Below are positions 31,072-43,232 of a DNA stretch of 64,000 nucleotides, one piece after another. Source of the DNA: Durusdinium trenchii (taxonomy: Eukaryota > Sar > Dinophyceae > Suessiales > Symbiodiniaceae); contig CAXAMN010001170.1 in assembly GCA_963970005.1 (NCBI GenBank), positions 157,181 through 221,180 of the forward strand, given 5' to 3'. Position 1 is the first letter of the stretch. The number at the start of each line of letters is the position of its first letter. The notes beneath the pieces were generated by a model. That model ran no database searches, was not told the DNA's origin, and was given only the letters and a program-made list of their open reading frames with translations. Position numbers and translations under genes: made by a program.

Positions 31072-31339
31072 CGTGACTCCACAGTACTCAAAACAACATG
31101 TGCTGTTGCAGGACCGAATGTGGCCCTGCTACCCTGCTTGGGCTGCGTAGTCTTGCATCCAGTCAACGTAAGAAATAGTAAATAGGACTCTTGACATTGC
31201 CTTTTCATCAAAGGTGGGCCCCTGCACTGAAGGCTCTGCTTTAAATTACGGATTTTGATGCTTACGTTCGGTTCAGCAGCAATGTGAGTCTCACACAGCA
31301 ACTTGCAACAACACAAACTAGGCAAGGTACTTACTGCAT

Positions 31340-31650
31340 CTGGTTGGCGGCCAGCCACTTGCAAAAGCAGTAGAAGTTGCAAAGCTTTCGGCCACTCTGC
31401 ACTTTTTAACCCAAGCATTGCCTTGGTTTTTCGGTGCCCAGAGCACGAACTATATATTTTCCTAGTGATCTCGGCGTCTTTGTGGCACAGCGAGGAGAGG
31501 TCGACGTCAAGATCCGTCGGACAGCGCACGATGAAATTCATTGACAGGAGGCAGCATTGATGTGGAAAACGTTCGTGAATCCAAAAGCCTGCAGCTCTGC
31601 TAACGCTTTCTGCCAGCACCTCTGCCTCCAGAAGGAACAAAACCGGGTTG
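31340..31650 (-). pseudogene. PPR-like remnant
   Basis: Two PPR-type helix pairs are visible on the minus strand: CWQKALAELQAFGFTNVFHI (then NAASC and a stop) and SAEWPKALQLLLLLQVAGRQ (then PDA and a possible donor GTAAGT). The stop and the frame change between them argue for a decayed copy, though an unplaced intron could explain it. Confidence 0.4.
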
Positions 31651-31799
31651 ACTCCGGGTTTGGCCGGAAAAATAAGAACGATATATAATGATAACCAATC
31701 TGCAGTCGTGAAGAATACCTGACAGGCACCACCAACTCATGAGGCGCAAGTTTGAAAGCCCAGACAGGTTGCAACAGGCCGCAACGGTGAACTGTCATG

Positions 31800-32930
31800 A
31801 GCTCAGGCTACATTCTTCCAGTCCGGTGACATGACAGGTCGGATATGGTCGGACGGCTTGGAACAGGCAAGAATGCTACTCTATTTTTTTTCGGTTCGGT
31901 CTTGAACTCGAGTACTCAACTCCCCATTGCTCCGAATAAACGAAGAAGAATGCTTTTCAAACAGTTGGAGACACGCCCCACGAAGCCTTGAAAGCGCTGT
32001 AAGCCTCCGGGTGAGATGCCACCTTCGAAGATCAAATGGCCACACAACTAGAAGATACTAGAAGGCTCAAATGGTATTAAAGGCAAAATATGATATAATG
32101 TGATTTAATGAACATCGGCAACTTGAATTTCTCTGCATCCGTCTTCATTGATCAATTCAACAAAATGCTTTGTCCAGGCTGACGTCGCTAGCGCAGGCAT
32201 GGTGGTGCTAACGATGAAGCACGGGCGAGTCGTTCAAACACCCTTGGCCCTGCAGGTTGTACCGGTGGCAAAGCCGTACGTTCCTTACCACCGCCATTGA
32301 AGTGGACATTTCCGCTGCTGAAAAGTCGGTGGATAACTTATTGTTTTCTCATATTATGGTATTATTTTGACTGTTGGAAACGGTTGATGTTGCTCCTGGT
32401 GTGAGAAGTTACTTATCACAGTCGATCAAAAGATTCATTTATCACAGCATGGTCAAGCTGCCCAACAAGTGCTCAAGCAAAAGGGACGCGAGCAGCTAGC
32501 TAACGTTTCGTGAGATCAACAACTCTACTTGGACATGCTCTCGCCTAGATGTCTGCAGCTTCCGGCAACCAAACTCCTTACTGTTTTGTCCACATCGGCC
32601 GCACTTGTTGGCATTGACAAGTCGAGTCCATCCAGCCATCCAAATGGTCTCAGCCAAGCATCACTTGCCCTTGTCGCTCTCTCTTTGCATCGCTTCGATC
32701 CATGTCCTGCCATTGCACCTCATTGCCCGAAGTGCCTGGGCTCAAAGGGTTCTGAACATGCCGACTCCAATGTGGGATCAACTGAAAGATCGGACCAAGT
32801 CGGAACGTAAAAAATCCGAAGCAGAACCGATTTGTTTCTTGTCTGCGGTCCTCGTTGGAACTATTGCAGCGAAAGCTGTGAGACTTGAACGATTTGAACA
32901 TCTTGCTCAAATACATTGTTGAACATCCTG
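31800..32930. other. Intergenic or 3' end of the channel gene; nothing firm
   Basis: No family resemblance. If the polycystin reading continues past the AAG|GT at its end, further C-terminal exons would lie here. A candidate open segment is 32713-32525 (minus), but it has no motif. Confidence 0.4.
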
Positions 32931-32937
32931 TATTACT

Positions 32938-35900
32938 TCAAATATGTGTAACCTTGACCGGCTCAGCCGGGGCAACAATCTCGTCAGGATTAATGCTAAC
33001 TGCATCAAACTTCTCATTGAAAACTCCTGTACTCTCCTCCATCTCTGGCTCTTTCTCCTCAATTTCTTTGGTCTCAGTCTCCTGGGAAAAGAACTCCTGA
33101 AAATGGATCACCTGCATGGAACTGAAGCTTTCCACGCGACACAACCAATGGGAGACAGCCTCCTCTGTCAATCCAAAATCTCTGGCAAAGTCTCGTGCCG
33201 GAACTAGTGGACACTTGGCATTTTGCGCTTTCTCCTCTCCTTTCTGTAGATTGTATGTCTCCAAGGAATCGGTGAGGTACTTGATAACCTTCTTCCTTGG
33301 AGGCAGCCTGTGTTTCCTTTGAAGATGTAGACTCAAAGTCATGGAGCAAAGATCGCTGAAAAAACTCTTTGTACACTGCAGCTGCCCGCATGCCTCTTTC
33401 ACTTCCACAAAAGCATCCACGATAATTGCCAAAAAGAAATTCAGCAACGTGAAGAACACCTCACTGCAGAATTTCTGGTTCCGCGTATCAGAACCTTTTC
33501 ACACCTCTTAGTTTCCCTCAACCCGCTCGGAGAGGGAAACACAACTGCACAAAATGCATGTGAATGAACACAAGACCAAGTGGCAATGAGCATAAAAGAT
33601 ATAGCATAAAGCCAATACATTGCTAGTGAAGTCCCTGAGAGCATCTCCACTCCTTCTGCGTAGATGAACTCACCGAAAAGCATGCGAATCTGAGCAGAGC
33701 AAGCACTCCCAAACGTACCAAAAAGATGGATCCGACCTCCCAGCAAGAAGTTCGCCATGAAGGCCAGCATCAAAAAGAGAATTGCAAAAATGAAAAAGAA
33801 ATGCATCATGTTGTGCAAAGCCCTCTGCACAGTGGAAGTCAACATCGCCACCCTGGGATGGACATTGAATGCTAAGACCATCTGGAGGAATTGCACATAG
33901 AGAACCACATATGAAGCGATGCGATGTCGTTCAAGCCAGGCAGCTTCCTCATAGATCACGCCTTTCACCTCCAGAGGTGACCAAGTAAGCAGCAATCTTT
34001 CTCTAACAAAAATGCGGTTGGAAACACCAGCTAAGAGCTGGTAAAAGACAAACAACAAAATGAAACAAAGAACTAGTAACAAGTAGGAAGAAAGGGCATC
34101 GCTACTAGGAGTAAGGACGCTACTAAGGTGGAGGCCATTACTACTAGTAGTCCTCGCTACTAGTAGCTCCTGGCATTACTACTAGGAACAAAGACGCTTG
34201 TGTTTGCTGCAGATTTGCTTGATTTTAAGAAGCGTAGCGCATCTCTCGAAAAGCGGCTCAACTGACTTGAGCCTTTAATTCACATTTTTTCTAATTGTCA
34301 CTGTTGGAAGATGCACATGTTGTACTGCATTATGCAGCCCTTTTCCTAGCAAGATGCCTGGACTGTTTTGGACATGACATTGGTTTGAATCCTTCTCAGG
34401 TTCATGCTGCATGGGCATCAGCAGGCTATGAGCCCCATGCTAAGACGCCCGCTGGCCCGTTCGCTCTGACAAGAAGTTTCCATGAATTTCCCCATAGCAC
34501 AGCCGAGCGAGAAAAGGCGGTGCTTGCTTTGCCTCCTATGACCCCGAGGCTTCATGAGGAAGCAGCTCCTAAGGAGAAGGAAGCAAAGGAGCGAGGGTAA
34601 GAACTTATGAAAGAGGAGAAAGGAGAACTAAAATGGTGTTCAGCACCTCCACCACCGCTGGCCTCTGATCCCCTCAGCTTCTTCGCCAAGGACCAGCTTC
34701 GAGATGCCGCTGCCAGGAAAGCACCGCAAGTCTTCGGCTCCTTGGTTCCACCCGCAAGTCTTCGACTCCTCATCAAGGGAGTTCCTGAAAGAAGAGGAAG
34801 CCAGGTATGAAGGAAAGAGAAAGGGGGAAACAGGAAGACGGGAGAGGACAAGTGAGGAGGCTGACGTCGTCAGGGCCCTCAGGGCCCTGAGCACTTTGAC
34901 TTTGAGGCTCTTACAAGACTTTGCCACAACAGGAACCCTATGAACAGAAGCTGGAGGTTGAGGGCTTGGGCGCAACAAACATCGTGGGCCCTTGCCCTGG
35001 AATGATTGAGAAAAGTCCAGGCAGCATTGAGGCTGCTCTAGGGTCGTTGCTTCCCAGTCCAAGTGTTGGTAGTTGGACTTGGGGGGCTCTGCAGCTGCTG
35101 CATCCCCCCACTTGGCAGCATGCATGCAAAACAGCGTCGCTTCTTGATCTAAAGAGAAGGAGTGTTCCAAGGTGAGCGGAAGCGGTGTGAGGTTGAGGAG
35201 AAAAGATAGAGGAAAAACTAAAATCAAGGAATTGTCGTAGATGATCAGACCGGAACTCGATCCAATGGCTTGGTTGTCTTGATGCTCTTTGTCAACGTCC
35301 TACGTGGTGGAGGGATCGGCCACAGCTAGCTGGATGCTGCGAAGTGTTGCCCTGCATGAGGTTGCCTGTGTTTGCCATCTTGGCTCATCTGCATGTGGCC
35401 TACGTCTCGGAGGTGTCAGTGAGAAGCAAGAAGGCTGTTGAGGAATTTGGTAGAGCCCAACGAGCGCAATGCACCATATACACGACACTGGCGTCTGCCC
35501 GCTTTGGAGACTGGGTGTCGGTGCAGGTGCCTTCGGTGTAGGTGCTGTTCCGGATTGTTCTGCAAGTCAGCTGTTTGGAGAGCGTGGCCGTCGAAGCACC
35601 TTGTTGCAAAACCTGCCCTTTTTTTGCATTTTAGATCCTGCCTTGCTATTGGGGTCTATGCTGTAATTTAATGCATTTTATGGTATCCGTCGGGAATTGC
35701 TAGCCACAGTCAGGTGTTTCCAATCTTTCAGCCAAGCCTGCACGTGGCCCCTTATAGTTTGATGAGCACGAGCCGAAAATAGATCGGCCCCACACGCGTC
35801 ACACAAATGTTTAATTATTGCACATTTGCAGGGTTGTAATTTAATTATCCCCGGCATTCTGACCATCTACAAGGTGTCAGAAACCAACCCCTGCCGACCT

Positions 35901-37932
35901 TGAAGTACTCCGCTAAACTGTGCTGCACATGCTCTTGGTCCATGCCCTCATTTGCCAGGAATGTCCCCACAAGCAGATCATATTCGTGTGACATTGGAGC
36001 TTGGTGACTCCAAGAGATCAGCAGAATAAGTGGATAAATCAGCAGAACCAAGCGAGAGATGATTGCATACAGCATCAGTCCCAAGTTGTACTGGTCTGGG
36101 TGGCAGCACAAATATGTGACTAAAGACACGAGGGCGATGAAAGCACCCACACATGTGGTTGCCAAGCACCCTGCAAAGTTGGAGGCAGCTGTACGAATGA
36201 GGTCTCGATATGTCACCATGTGCACAGCCCCCTCCACGTTTCCGGCGTAGTCAAAGGTGAACTCAACCGTCAGTGAAGTAAACATTTCCACACCCTCTGT
36301 GTAAACCATAGTGCTTACGGAGACGGTATCAGTTTGGATGTCAATCCAACCAGCTTTCTGCATTGATGTTAAAGCCTTGTCACTTTCTATCAGCATCTCT
36401 GCATAGACTGGTTCTCCATGAAAGTTTTGCTTCAATCCAATGCCAACTTTTCCATCAACACATCGATGGCTTGGGGTGTGCTCTGGACAGTCCATGTACA
36501 GGGCATATTCTGAGGACTGTTTTTGAGAACGGTCCACACAAGTCAAAATCTGACCTCGCTTCTTCCCATCCATGGCTGGTAACAGCGACAAGAGTGGATT
36601 ATAGTTTTGCTCCTGCGTAAGCGCTGCATAGCCATGACATTCTGTCTCACGCAAACGGCTCTGATACACAACAGATGGAAGCAGCGATACTTGTGGCTTG
36701 CCAAATCTTTTCATCTTCTCGTATTCAAAGGGGGCACAGTAGCCACAAGTTCTTGGACAAAGAAGAATTCCCAAGTCAATCTGACATGCATGGCTAGCAT
36801 CTTCATGGCATGTCACATTCTTGTCTTCCTCTAGTTGGTAAGCTGTATCGTTGTCCTCGCATGGTGGGCTTTGGTGTGTCGCCTCACTTGATGCACCTCC
36901 TCCGAGTCGTCTATGACCTCAAGGAAGGCCGCTGTGGCTCAAACGCGAGGCAAGTCACACCGAGTGTCATGAATCGGACTTTAAATTCTTATTGTTACTA
37001 CTAGTGAGGCACCTGTTACTAGTAGCTTCTTGCTCCTAGTAGCGATGCACTTGTTTCTAATAGCAAACATTGTTACTACTAGTAAGGCACTTGTTACTAC
37101 TAGCGATGCACCTGTTACTAGTAGCGTTTTGATAAATGGTTTTTCATCTTTTGAAGTCTTGAAATCAGTTCTGGTTGTACTTCTTGCTGGCATGCACGGA
37201 CAGCACAAGTGAATACTACATGTCTCCCGGCGTCTTTACACCATCGCAGGGATTCCAAACTTATAACAATAAATGTAGTAGGTTGGAGGCCACCGCTATT
37301 AGGTTGGGGGCCACCGCTAGTATGTTAGAAGAACCCAGCATACAAACCATCTCAATGGTCCAATAACTTCTCAGGCCTGATGTTGTGCTGTCGTTGCTCC
37401 ACGCAGGAGCACTCTGCAAACCCAATGAGGTGTACCTTGGACTGCTGCAAGCCGTTCGCGGGATCGCATAATGATCATCCCAAAGGTACTGAAAGTAGCG
37501 ATGTTCACACCAATAGCGCGTAGAAGTCGGCCTCATGTCCAAGTTCTTTATCTCAAAGGTCTTTACGAAGTCATAGATCCCAGCAACATCTTTCACCGCA
37601 GCAACGTCTTCGAGCTGAAAGTGAGCTTCCAAATGTTGATGAATGGCGGAGGTCTCTTCAGCAGGACTTAAAATACTGATAGCCACCAAGAAGCAAAGAA
37701 GGCAAAGCAAGAACAACGGCATCGTTTGAATAAAATCCATCAAACCATCTTCCAATCTCATCCTTTCCAACATCACATCCGCCCGCACATGACACCCGTC
37801 GAAGTCTGACCGCACCTCTTCTGGCGAAAGGATTTGGCCAGAAGAGGCCTTTGCAGTCTTTTTTGGCTCGGGCACCTTTAGGCTTCCGCCTCGATTTGTA
37901 GGTCTCGGTTTGCCTCGACCTTGACCTCCCAT
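32938..37932 (-). CDS. Polycystin-2-like (TRPP) cation channel with ShK-like insert
   Basis: Four exons chain in frame: 37932-37436, 36910-35899, 34037-33585, 33459-32938 (about 827 aa; PKD2 is 968). Introns: GT-AG, GT-AG, then a 125-nt GC-AG intron at 33584-33460. Exon 1 has a basic N-terminus and S1 (MPLFLLCLLCFLVAISIL). Exon 2 carries an extracellular six-Cys ShK-like unit ending LCPRTCGYC, the polycystin TOP-domain signature (GWIDIQTDTV, then YTEGVEMFTSLTVEF), and S2-S3. Exon 3 has S4-S5 (LQMVLAFNVHPRVAMLTSTV), the pore helix SAQIRMLFGEF (PKD2 has a LGDF-type filter) and the first half of S6. Exon 4 completes S6 (FFTLLNFFLAIIVDAFVEVK) and a charged tail. Expected role: non-selective, Ca2+-permeable membrane channel. 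The end is uncertain: AAG|GTTACA just before the stop could be another donor. Confidence 0.85.
34084..34195. repeat. Word-repeat cluster in polycystin intron 2
   Basis: Mixed-order words in both orientations: AAGGGCATCGCTACTAGGAG, AAGGACGCTACTA, GTGGAGGCCATTACTACTAG, GTAGCTCCTGGCATTACTAC. It starts about 45 nt upstream of the exon 3 acceptor. Confidence 0.9.
36996..37125. repeat. Word-repeat array in polycystin intron 1
   Basis: Words GTAGCTTCTTGCTCCTA, GTAGCGATGCACTTGTTTCT, GTAAGGCACTTGTTACTA and GTAGCGTTTTG joined through CTAGTA, about seven units. Confidence 0.9.
37275..37322. repeat. Word-repeat cluster (GGTTGGAGGCC type) in polycystin intron 1
   Basis: AGGTTGGAGGCCACCGCTAT followed by AGGTTGGGGGCCACCGCTAG. 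Second, separate cluster in the same intron. Confidence 0.85.
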
Positions 37933-40900
37933 TTGAGACGAACAAAGGTCCAGGCAGGCCTAGAGTCTGGTCTGGCCACAGGGCGGCTTGCCCTGAAAAC
38001 TTGGAACAAAGCCTTGAAACTTGAAACAGCTGGCGGAATGGGAATCTTTTGAAGGTGAGTTGATGAGTTCATGCATACACTACCTCATTCAACAATACCT
38101 AAGGCAGTGCTTTACTTCGGCTGAGCCAAGGTGCGCATCTTCCAGGCATGAGCCTCCGCTGACGGTGGGTCTGGGAAATGGTCATGTGATGTAAATGCGG
38201 TTCAATTAAAGAGGCAGAACAATTGAAGGATATACATATCAAATAAATTAAGTACAGTAATATCGCATCAACTATCGCATCAATATACCCAAAGGCTGCA
38301 TTGTTATTCAAGGATGCAGGACGCAGCATGCAACATGATGCGAGCAAAGCAAGTTTACTCGTCTCCAAATGTGGGCCTCTGTTCTTTTCTTGCACATCCA
38401 TTGAAATACTTTGGGGGCTTAGCCTGACCGGAAAACTGCTCAGTCATGATCTAAGTGGCTTTGTACAAATAGCTTGAGCCTTCGATCGTAACAAAAATCC
38501 GTCTGTTGGGTTGCCAACCAATAGCCTCAAAGTTGCAATTTAGACTGTAGTTTTGGTGGGTCTGCGTTCTCTACTGTACTCTAAGCTCCATTTCTCATAT
38601 TTCTACGCCAGTGCATGGCCTATGCCATCATGCCATCAAACAAGCTGCAGCGTCATGGCATGCTGTGGCCAACGTTGCGCTTCACAACACCGCAATTCTG
38701 GTTGAAACCTGCACGCCGTCTTTCTGTTTCGCACCATGCCATGACAAACACAACAAATACTTGAGGCAAAGTAGCTTCGAGGCATGAAGTTCAACATGCA
38801 ATCTCAGTCTATCTCTATCTGCTTACTGATCTCCTTTTCGTGCACTGCCAAAGGCTTGGACGCAGTTGACAAGTTGGAACTCACAGCTTGCTGACACTGA
38901 AATCTCTCGCCGGGGACGCTGGGGTTGCTGCGCTCTCCGCGTGGCCTGCTGTCACCATTTAGGATGTGGATGTGGCTGGTACTGAGGGACTGTCAATCTT
39001 ATGTAGGCTTTGCCTAAAGCGAATCAACTGTTTTTCTACATGCAAACCTTCTACAGTATATATCCGATGTTTTGCACGCTCTTCTTTGATGGGTGGAACG
39101 GGTACGGTCCAAACCCGAGAGCTCGAGACGAAAGAGCAAAGAGTTCATGCCATGCTCCGAAGTTCCGAGAGTTGCTGGCGACTGCACGTGTTTGGGCCGG
39201 AAAACTTCCAAGCCGAACGTGCCGGTGCTAAGTCGCGGTCAAACCTGAACTCTGTTTTACTACTAATGCCCTCTGCTACTACTCCTCAAGAAACTTTCGA
39301 CTCTCCTCAAGAAAACTCCAAATAAATTGCCACATTTATCACTTCAAGGTTGGAGTGATTGAAGGTGTGTCGCTTGTCACCATGCTCTAGCTGTCGTGGC
39401 TATGGGTTGCATCGAAATTCTTTCCATATGGGAGTCGGAGCCTTTCCGTGAGTTGGGTTGCACTTGCTGTGCCGCACAAAAGGCCGCAAACACATGCTAC
39501 TCACTGGCCACGTGTTTGGAAGCGTTGTGGACCTTTCGTCAGAGGCCTGTTGGCCAAGCTGGCTTGGCCAGCTGTAGAACTTGCATGATCTGCTGGGTCA
39601 GCCTTGCCTAGAGACTCTTCTGGAAGCTGAACCTTAGAAAGAATAGAATAGAATACGCTGCTTCTTTTCCTCGGAAATGGTTGCCAATATCTTGGTGAAC
39701 AAATGGACAGCATGAAATTTAGTGTAGTAATGTGTAGTAGAAGGCCGCCAGCTCTCTGTGGTCTGTTGGGTCTCTTGTTGCGTTTGCTGATTTCAGGCCT
39801 CTGTTCTGTGCCTGCTCTGGGCTCCACACGCTTTCGCGACCTCCAAGGTTGAGGACAGAATCATCCCTTTCATTCTTGGACACTACCGCTTCCAATAGAG
39901 CGCGCAAAAGCTTGGCACATCTGACAAAACATGTTGCCACAGAAGCATGAACACGACCGCTCTCGGCTGCTACAAACCCGCAGCCCTCATCATGCCCGGC
40001 ATGCCCCCTCTGACAATACACGCAGGAGCCACCTTTTTCTCGAAGACTGGCGCCGCCTTGAATCTGAATTGGGAAACAGGAGATTTTGAGAATATACAAC
40101 TCATTCAACTAATCTTGAGATTGAATCTCTTATTCGACCACCTCTGGCAAGAGAATCCGTAAGCGAATTGTCTGAAGGCTGTCAATCTTGTGAATGTCTC
40201 AAGCTCTTGAGTTCCTTCCACACCGCTTCTTGGCCCTTGGCTCTCTGGAAGACGCCTGGGCTGCCAAGCGTCAAACGCCAAGCGTCAAACACTCAGCTTG
40301 ATCGATATCAATTAATGCAAAAGCGACGTGAACCTCTTACAGCAAAACAGTGAACATGCTGGACAGTAAAAGATGCAAAAAGACCAGGAGCCCCTAGTAG
40401 CGTCCTTGTTCCTAGGTTTGGGGGCAAAACAGGACATGCGCACAACAGACTTAGGCTCATGCTCTCTTCCGGGAGCTCCTGGTCAAATGGAAAGGGGCAG
40501 CATCTTGCAAATACTTGGCACTAGAACGCAATTTGATTCACGGTCCGTTGTCAGGCTGGTAACAACGTTTTGAAGGGAAAACATCGAATTCAATACCTTG
40601 TGCTTTTCTGATTTTCTCTGCTCCAAGCAAAGGTGTTCAACATGAATGCAACTGCTTCGTGCAGTACCTCGAAAGCTGAGGCTTGAGGTTGAGATGGGCA
40701 AGGCACAATCAGGACACAAAAATGTATATATATTCTGATTTCACATGAAAGCAACTTGTCACAAATTTCCACTCGGATGTGCCATGCACGAGCTGATCGC
40801 ACTTCCAGGCAGCAAAGCTCTGAGCTGCGAAAATACGCAAATCTACAGAGATACGCTGTGAACGCCTGAGCTCTTCAGAGTTCCCTCAAATTCGCTCTAC

Positions 40901-41067
40901 AGAGATACATCGAAATACATCGAAATACTGATTCTCAGATTCAGCTGATACTCAGTTCCTTAGCCATTCACGTAGACATTCTCATAAAGACTCCACCATG
41001 AGAATCTTTCACAGGATCCCTGAGGTCATGGCCTAGTAGGCCTATTAGGCCTGTAAACCCATATGTC
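37933..41067. other. Intergenic between channel and RRM gene; no gene recognised
   Basis: Frames up to about 130 codons exist on both strands (for example 39719-40108 minus, 38966-39325 plus) but carry no motif and overlap one another. One small word-repeat cluster lies at 40385-40420. Confidence 0.45.
40385..40420. repeat. Word-repeat pair
   Basis: GGCCAGG-type and GTAGCGTCCTTGTTCCTA words, followed by GGTTTGGGGGC as at the other GGTTCCTAGG sites. Confidence 0.8.
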
Positions 41068-43232
41068 CTATTCTCTCCTCGTCTTTCCTTCGTTCCTCCT
41101 GGATTTGCCTTTCCCATCTTTGCCTTTGCCATCCTTTCCTTTGCCTTGCTCTCCCTTGCCATCACCTTTACTTTCTTCCGGCTTGCTTTTAGGCCTCAGG
41201 CGTACATGCCCCAGAATGCTCCTAGTAACTGGCACCGCCTGCAATTTCAAGCTGTGCCACCCTCATCCTCCACATGCTTCCAAGGTTGAGACGGGCCCTT
41301 CTTTTTAACTGTTAGCCAACTGCCATCCTGCAAAAGCAAAATAAGTGTGCTGTGATGCATGCATCGTCCTTGAAGAAAAGAAGACGGCTGGAATGCATCA
41401 GCTTTCTTGTCACAAAGAGCCCGGCCGTAAATGGGAAGCTGTTCAGTGCTCGGATGGCCTGTGCTCAGCAATTGCAATGGCAACCATGACACGCCAGCGA
41501 AGAGTCTTGTGCTAGTGGAAATTTGTGTCCCCCATGTTTCAAGACTGAGGAAGGTCATGGGGGCCTTCTGAGCAGAGTCGGAGTCAATGAAGTTCACAAA
41601 GCCAATACCTGTTGTGTCCGAAAATGGTTTTCAACCATGTCTCACTCACGAGTGTTCAATCTGACACCTGTGCACTTTCCAGTCTCTTTGTCCTGCAGTG
41701 CTGTAGCACCTCCAGCCACATGTTCGAATTGCGCGTTTTGACTGCTAAACAGGAAGACAGTGTGTCTTTTGAGCGACAGATAGATAGATAGATAGATAGA
41801 TAGCGATAGCATCTTTCCAACATTGTCACCTCTTCGTTCTATCCGAGGCACCTCGAGGTGCTATGGCTCCAAAAGCTGAGAAAAGTTGATACCTGAGACA
41901 GTCTTCAGGCGTGCATGCGCTTGAAATCGCTTGGAAATCGCTTGAATGCCTGAATCAACACGGCATTTCGCCAGTTTGAAGCAGGCCTTAAAGATTTCAT
42001 ACGTAAGATTTCACTTGAACAACTTCAAGAGAATCATGGCACATCTTGGCATCACCACATGAATCACCTATGTGCCTCTGTATGCTATTGATGCAAACCG
42101 CCCGGACATGCCTTTAACTCTTCGAGAGCATCAACAATGCTGACGGGCTACATTTCCAAATTGGTCATGTCGGACGGAAGGCCAGCAACAAAGATGGTGC
42201 TTTCATCACTGCGCCCATCAGGCATGGCCTGTGCCTGAATGATCGACCTTCGTTTGCAAGCGCCAAGGTTCAAACCTTGAGGGAATTCATAGATGTAGGG
42301 TGGACAATGCACTGGCGTGCGCAAATCTCTTGCAGCTATTTGCTCTGAGCTCCTGCTTTGAAATATTGATATCTCCTTTTTGGAGGACATATTCCGCCGG
42401 ACTTGGCTTCTTAAGACTTGCCCCTTCGGTATCACAAGCCACCTACAAATCTATAGATTATGGTCTTTCTGGCTTTTCTTTAGCCTTTCTGCACTCCATG
42501 CGCTCAACTAAGCGTTGCCTGCAAACCCATTTTCCAATGCAATTTGGTTGTAGCTGAATGATTCTTCACGTTGCAGTATACATTCTACAGCAAAGAGGTG
42601 CTTCGAGTCTTCGAGAAAAAGAAACTTCATGTGCCAACCAAGAAGATGGCATTGACAATTTATAGAAAGACTTCAAAAAATCCATCTACCCATATCGACC
42701 TCATCTACCTCGCCTCACCAATCCTTTGATCTCTTTCGGGGCGCCATCCGTATTGTCGTTCTTGCCACCTTTGCCTTTGTCATTGTAAGAAGTGCCTAAG
42801 CCATCAGCGGCATTGAGCTGCTGAGCAATTAAACCAAACAACCATGGCACATCAGTGCCAAACAAGTACGCTTGCCGACCCTCTGTGACCCTCCCTGCTG
42901 AGTTACCTTTGCCATAGTCAGGCACGCCTTGGCTCACATCAATGCACTTGAGTATGCTCGCGAAGGCACAAACGGATGCTTCAGTAGGTGCTACAGTAAT
43001 TACTGTCAGGAGTGCATCTCATAGGCGTTGTAAAAGTGCCAAAACCATTGGACCATATTGCGAAAGGGGAACTGTGACTGTAGCTCCCACCATAGCTGGC
43101 ATCATAATTCTCATAGCTTCCATCATAGCCGTCATAGCCGCCATGACCTTTGCCGCCGTAGCCATATGAGCTTTGCATCGCTCCACCTCCGCCCTTGCCG
43201 TGCCATGAGTTCCAATCCCATTGGCCTTGCAT
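41068..43232 (-). CDS. Single-RRM RNA-binding protein A (10 exons)
   Basis: Exons 43232-43091, 42927-42907, 42795-42719, 42234-42152, 41892-41852, 41709-41668, 41608-41565, 41458-41426, 41327-41293, 41194-41068 join in frame to 214 aa and TAG. Residues 1-47 are Gly/Tyr/Ser-rich (KGHGGYDGYDGSYENYDASY); then Lys/Gly/Asn-rich to GAPKEIKGL; then one RRM with RNP2 TIFVAGLP and RNP1 GIGFVNF, finishing LTVKKKGP; then a Lys/Gly tail (GKGKDGKGKDGKGK). Expected role: RNA binding in nucleus or cytoplasm, with disordered flanks. Introns are 20-ish to about 480 nt; two use GC donors (41564, 41425) and all nine acceptors read AG followed by G. The fourth exon could alternatively start at 42228. A possible non-coding 5' exon ends at the strong donor CAG|GTGAGT near 43944. 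It is a paralog of the gene at 52677-55535. Confidence 0.85.
41778..41803. repeat. (GATA)n microsatellite in an RRM-A intron
   Basis: About six GATA units inside the intron 41851-41710. Confidence 0.95.

Noticed and set aside
34038..34082. Hydrophobic stretch LVLCFILLFVFY before polycystin exon 3 as an extra membrane helix
   Set aside because: It translates the polypyrimidine tract and CAG acceptor; splicing at 34037 is in phase with exon 2.
34640..35227. 195-codon minus-strand frame in polycystin intron 2
   Set aside because: Lies within an intron supported by flanking exons, has no motif, and competes with other open frames.
36996..37125. CRISPR-like array
   Set aside because: Eukaryotic context, no constant repeat with unique spacers; the units are shuffled short words.
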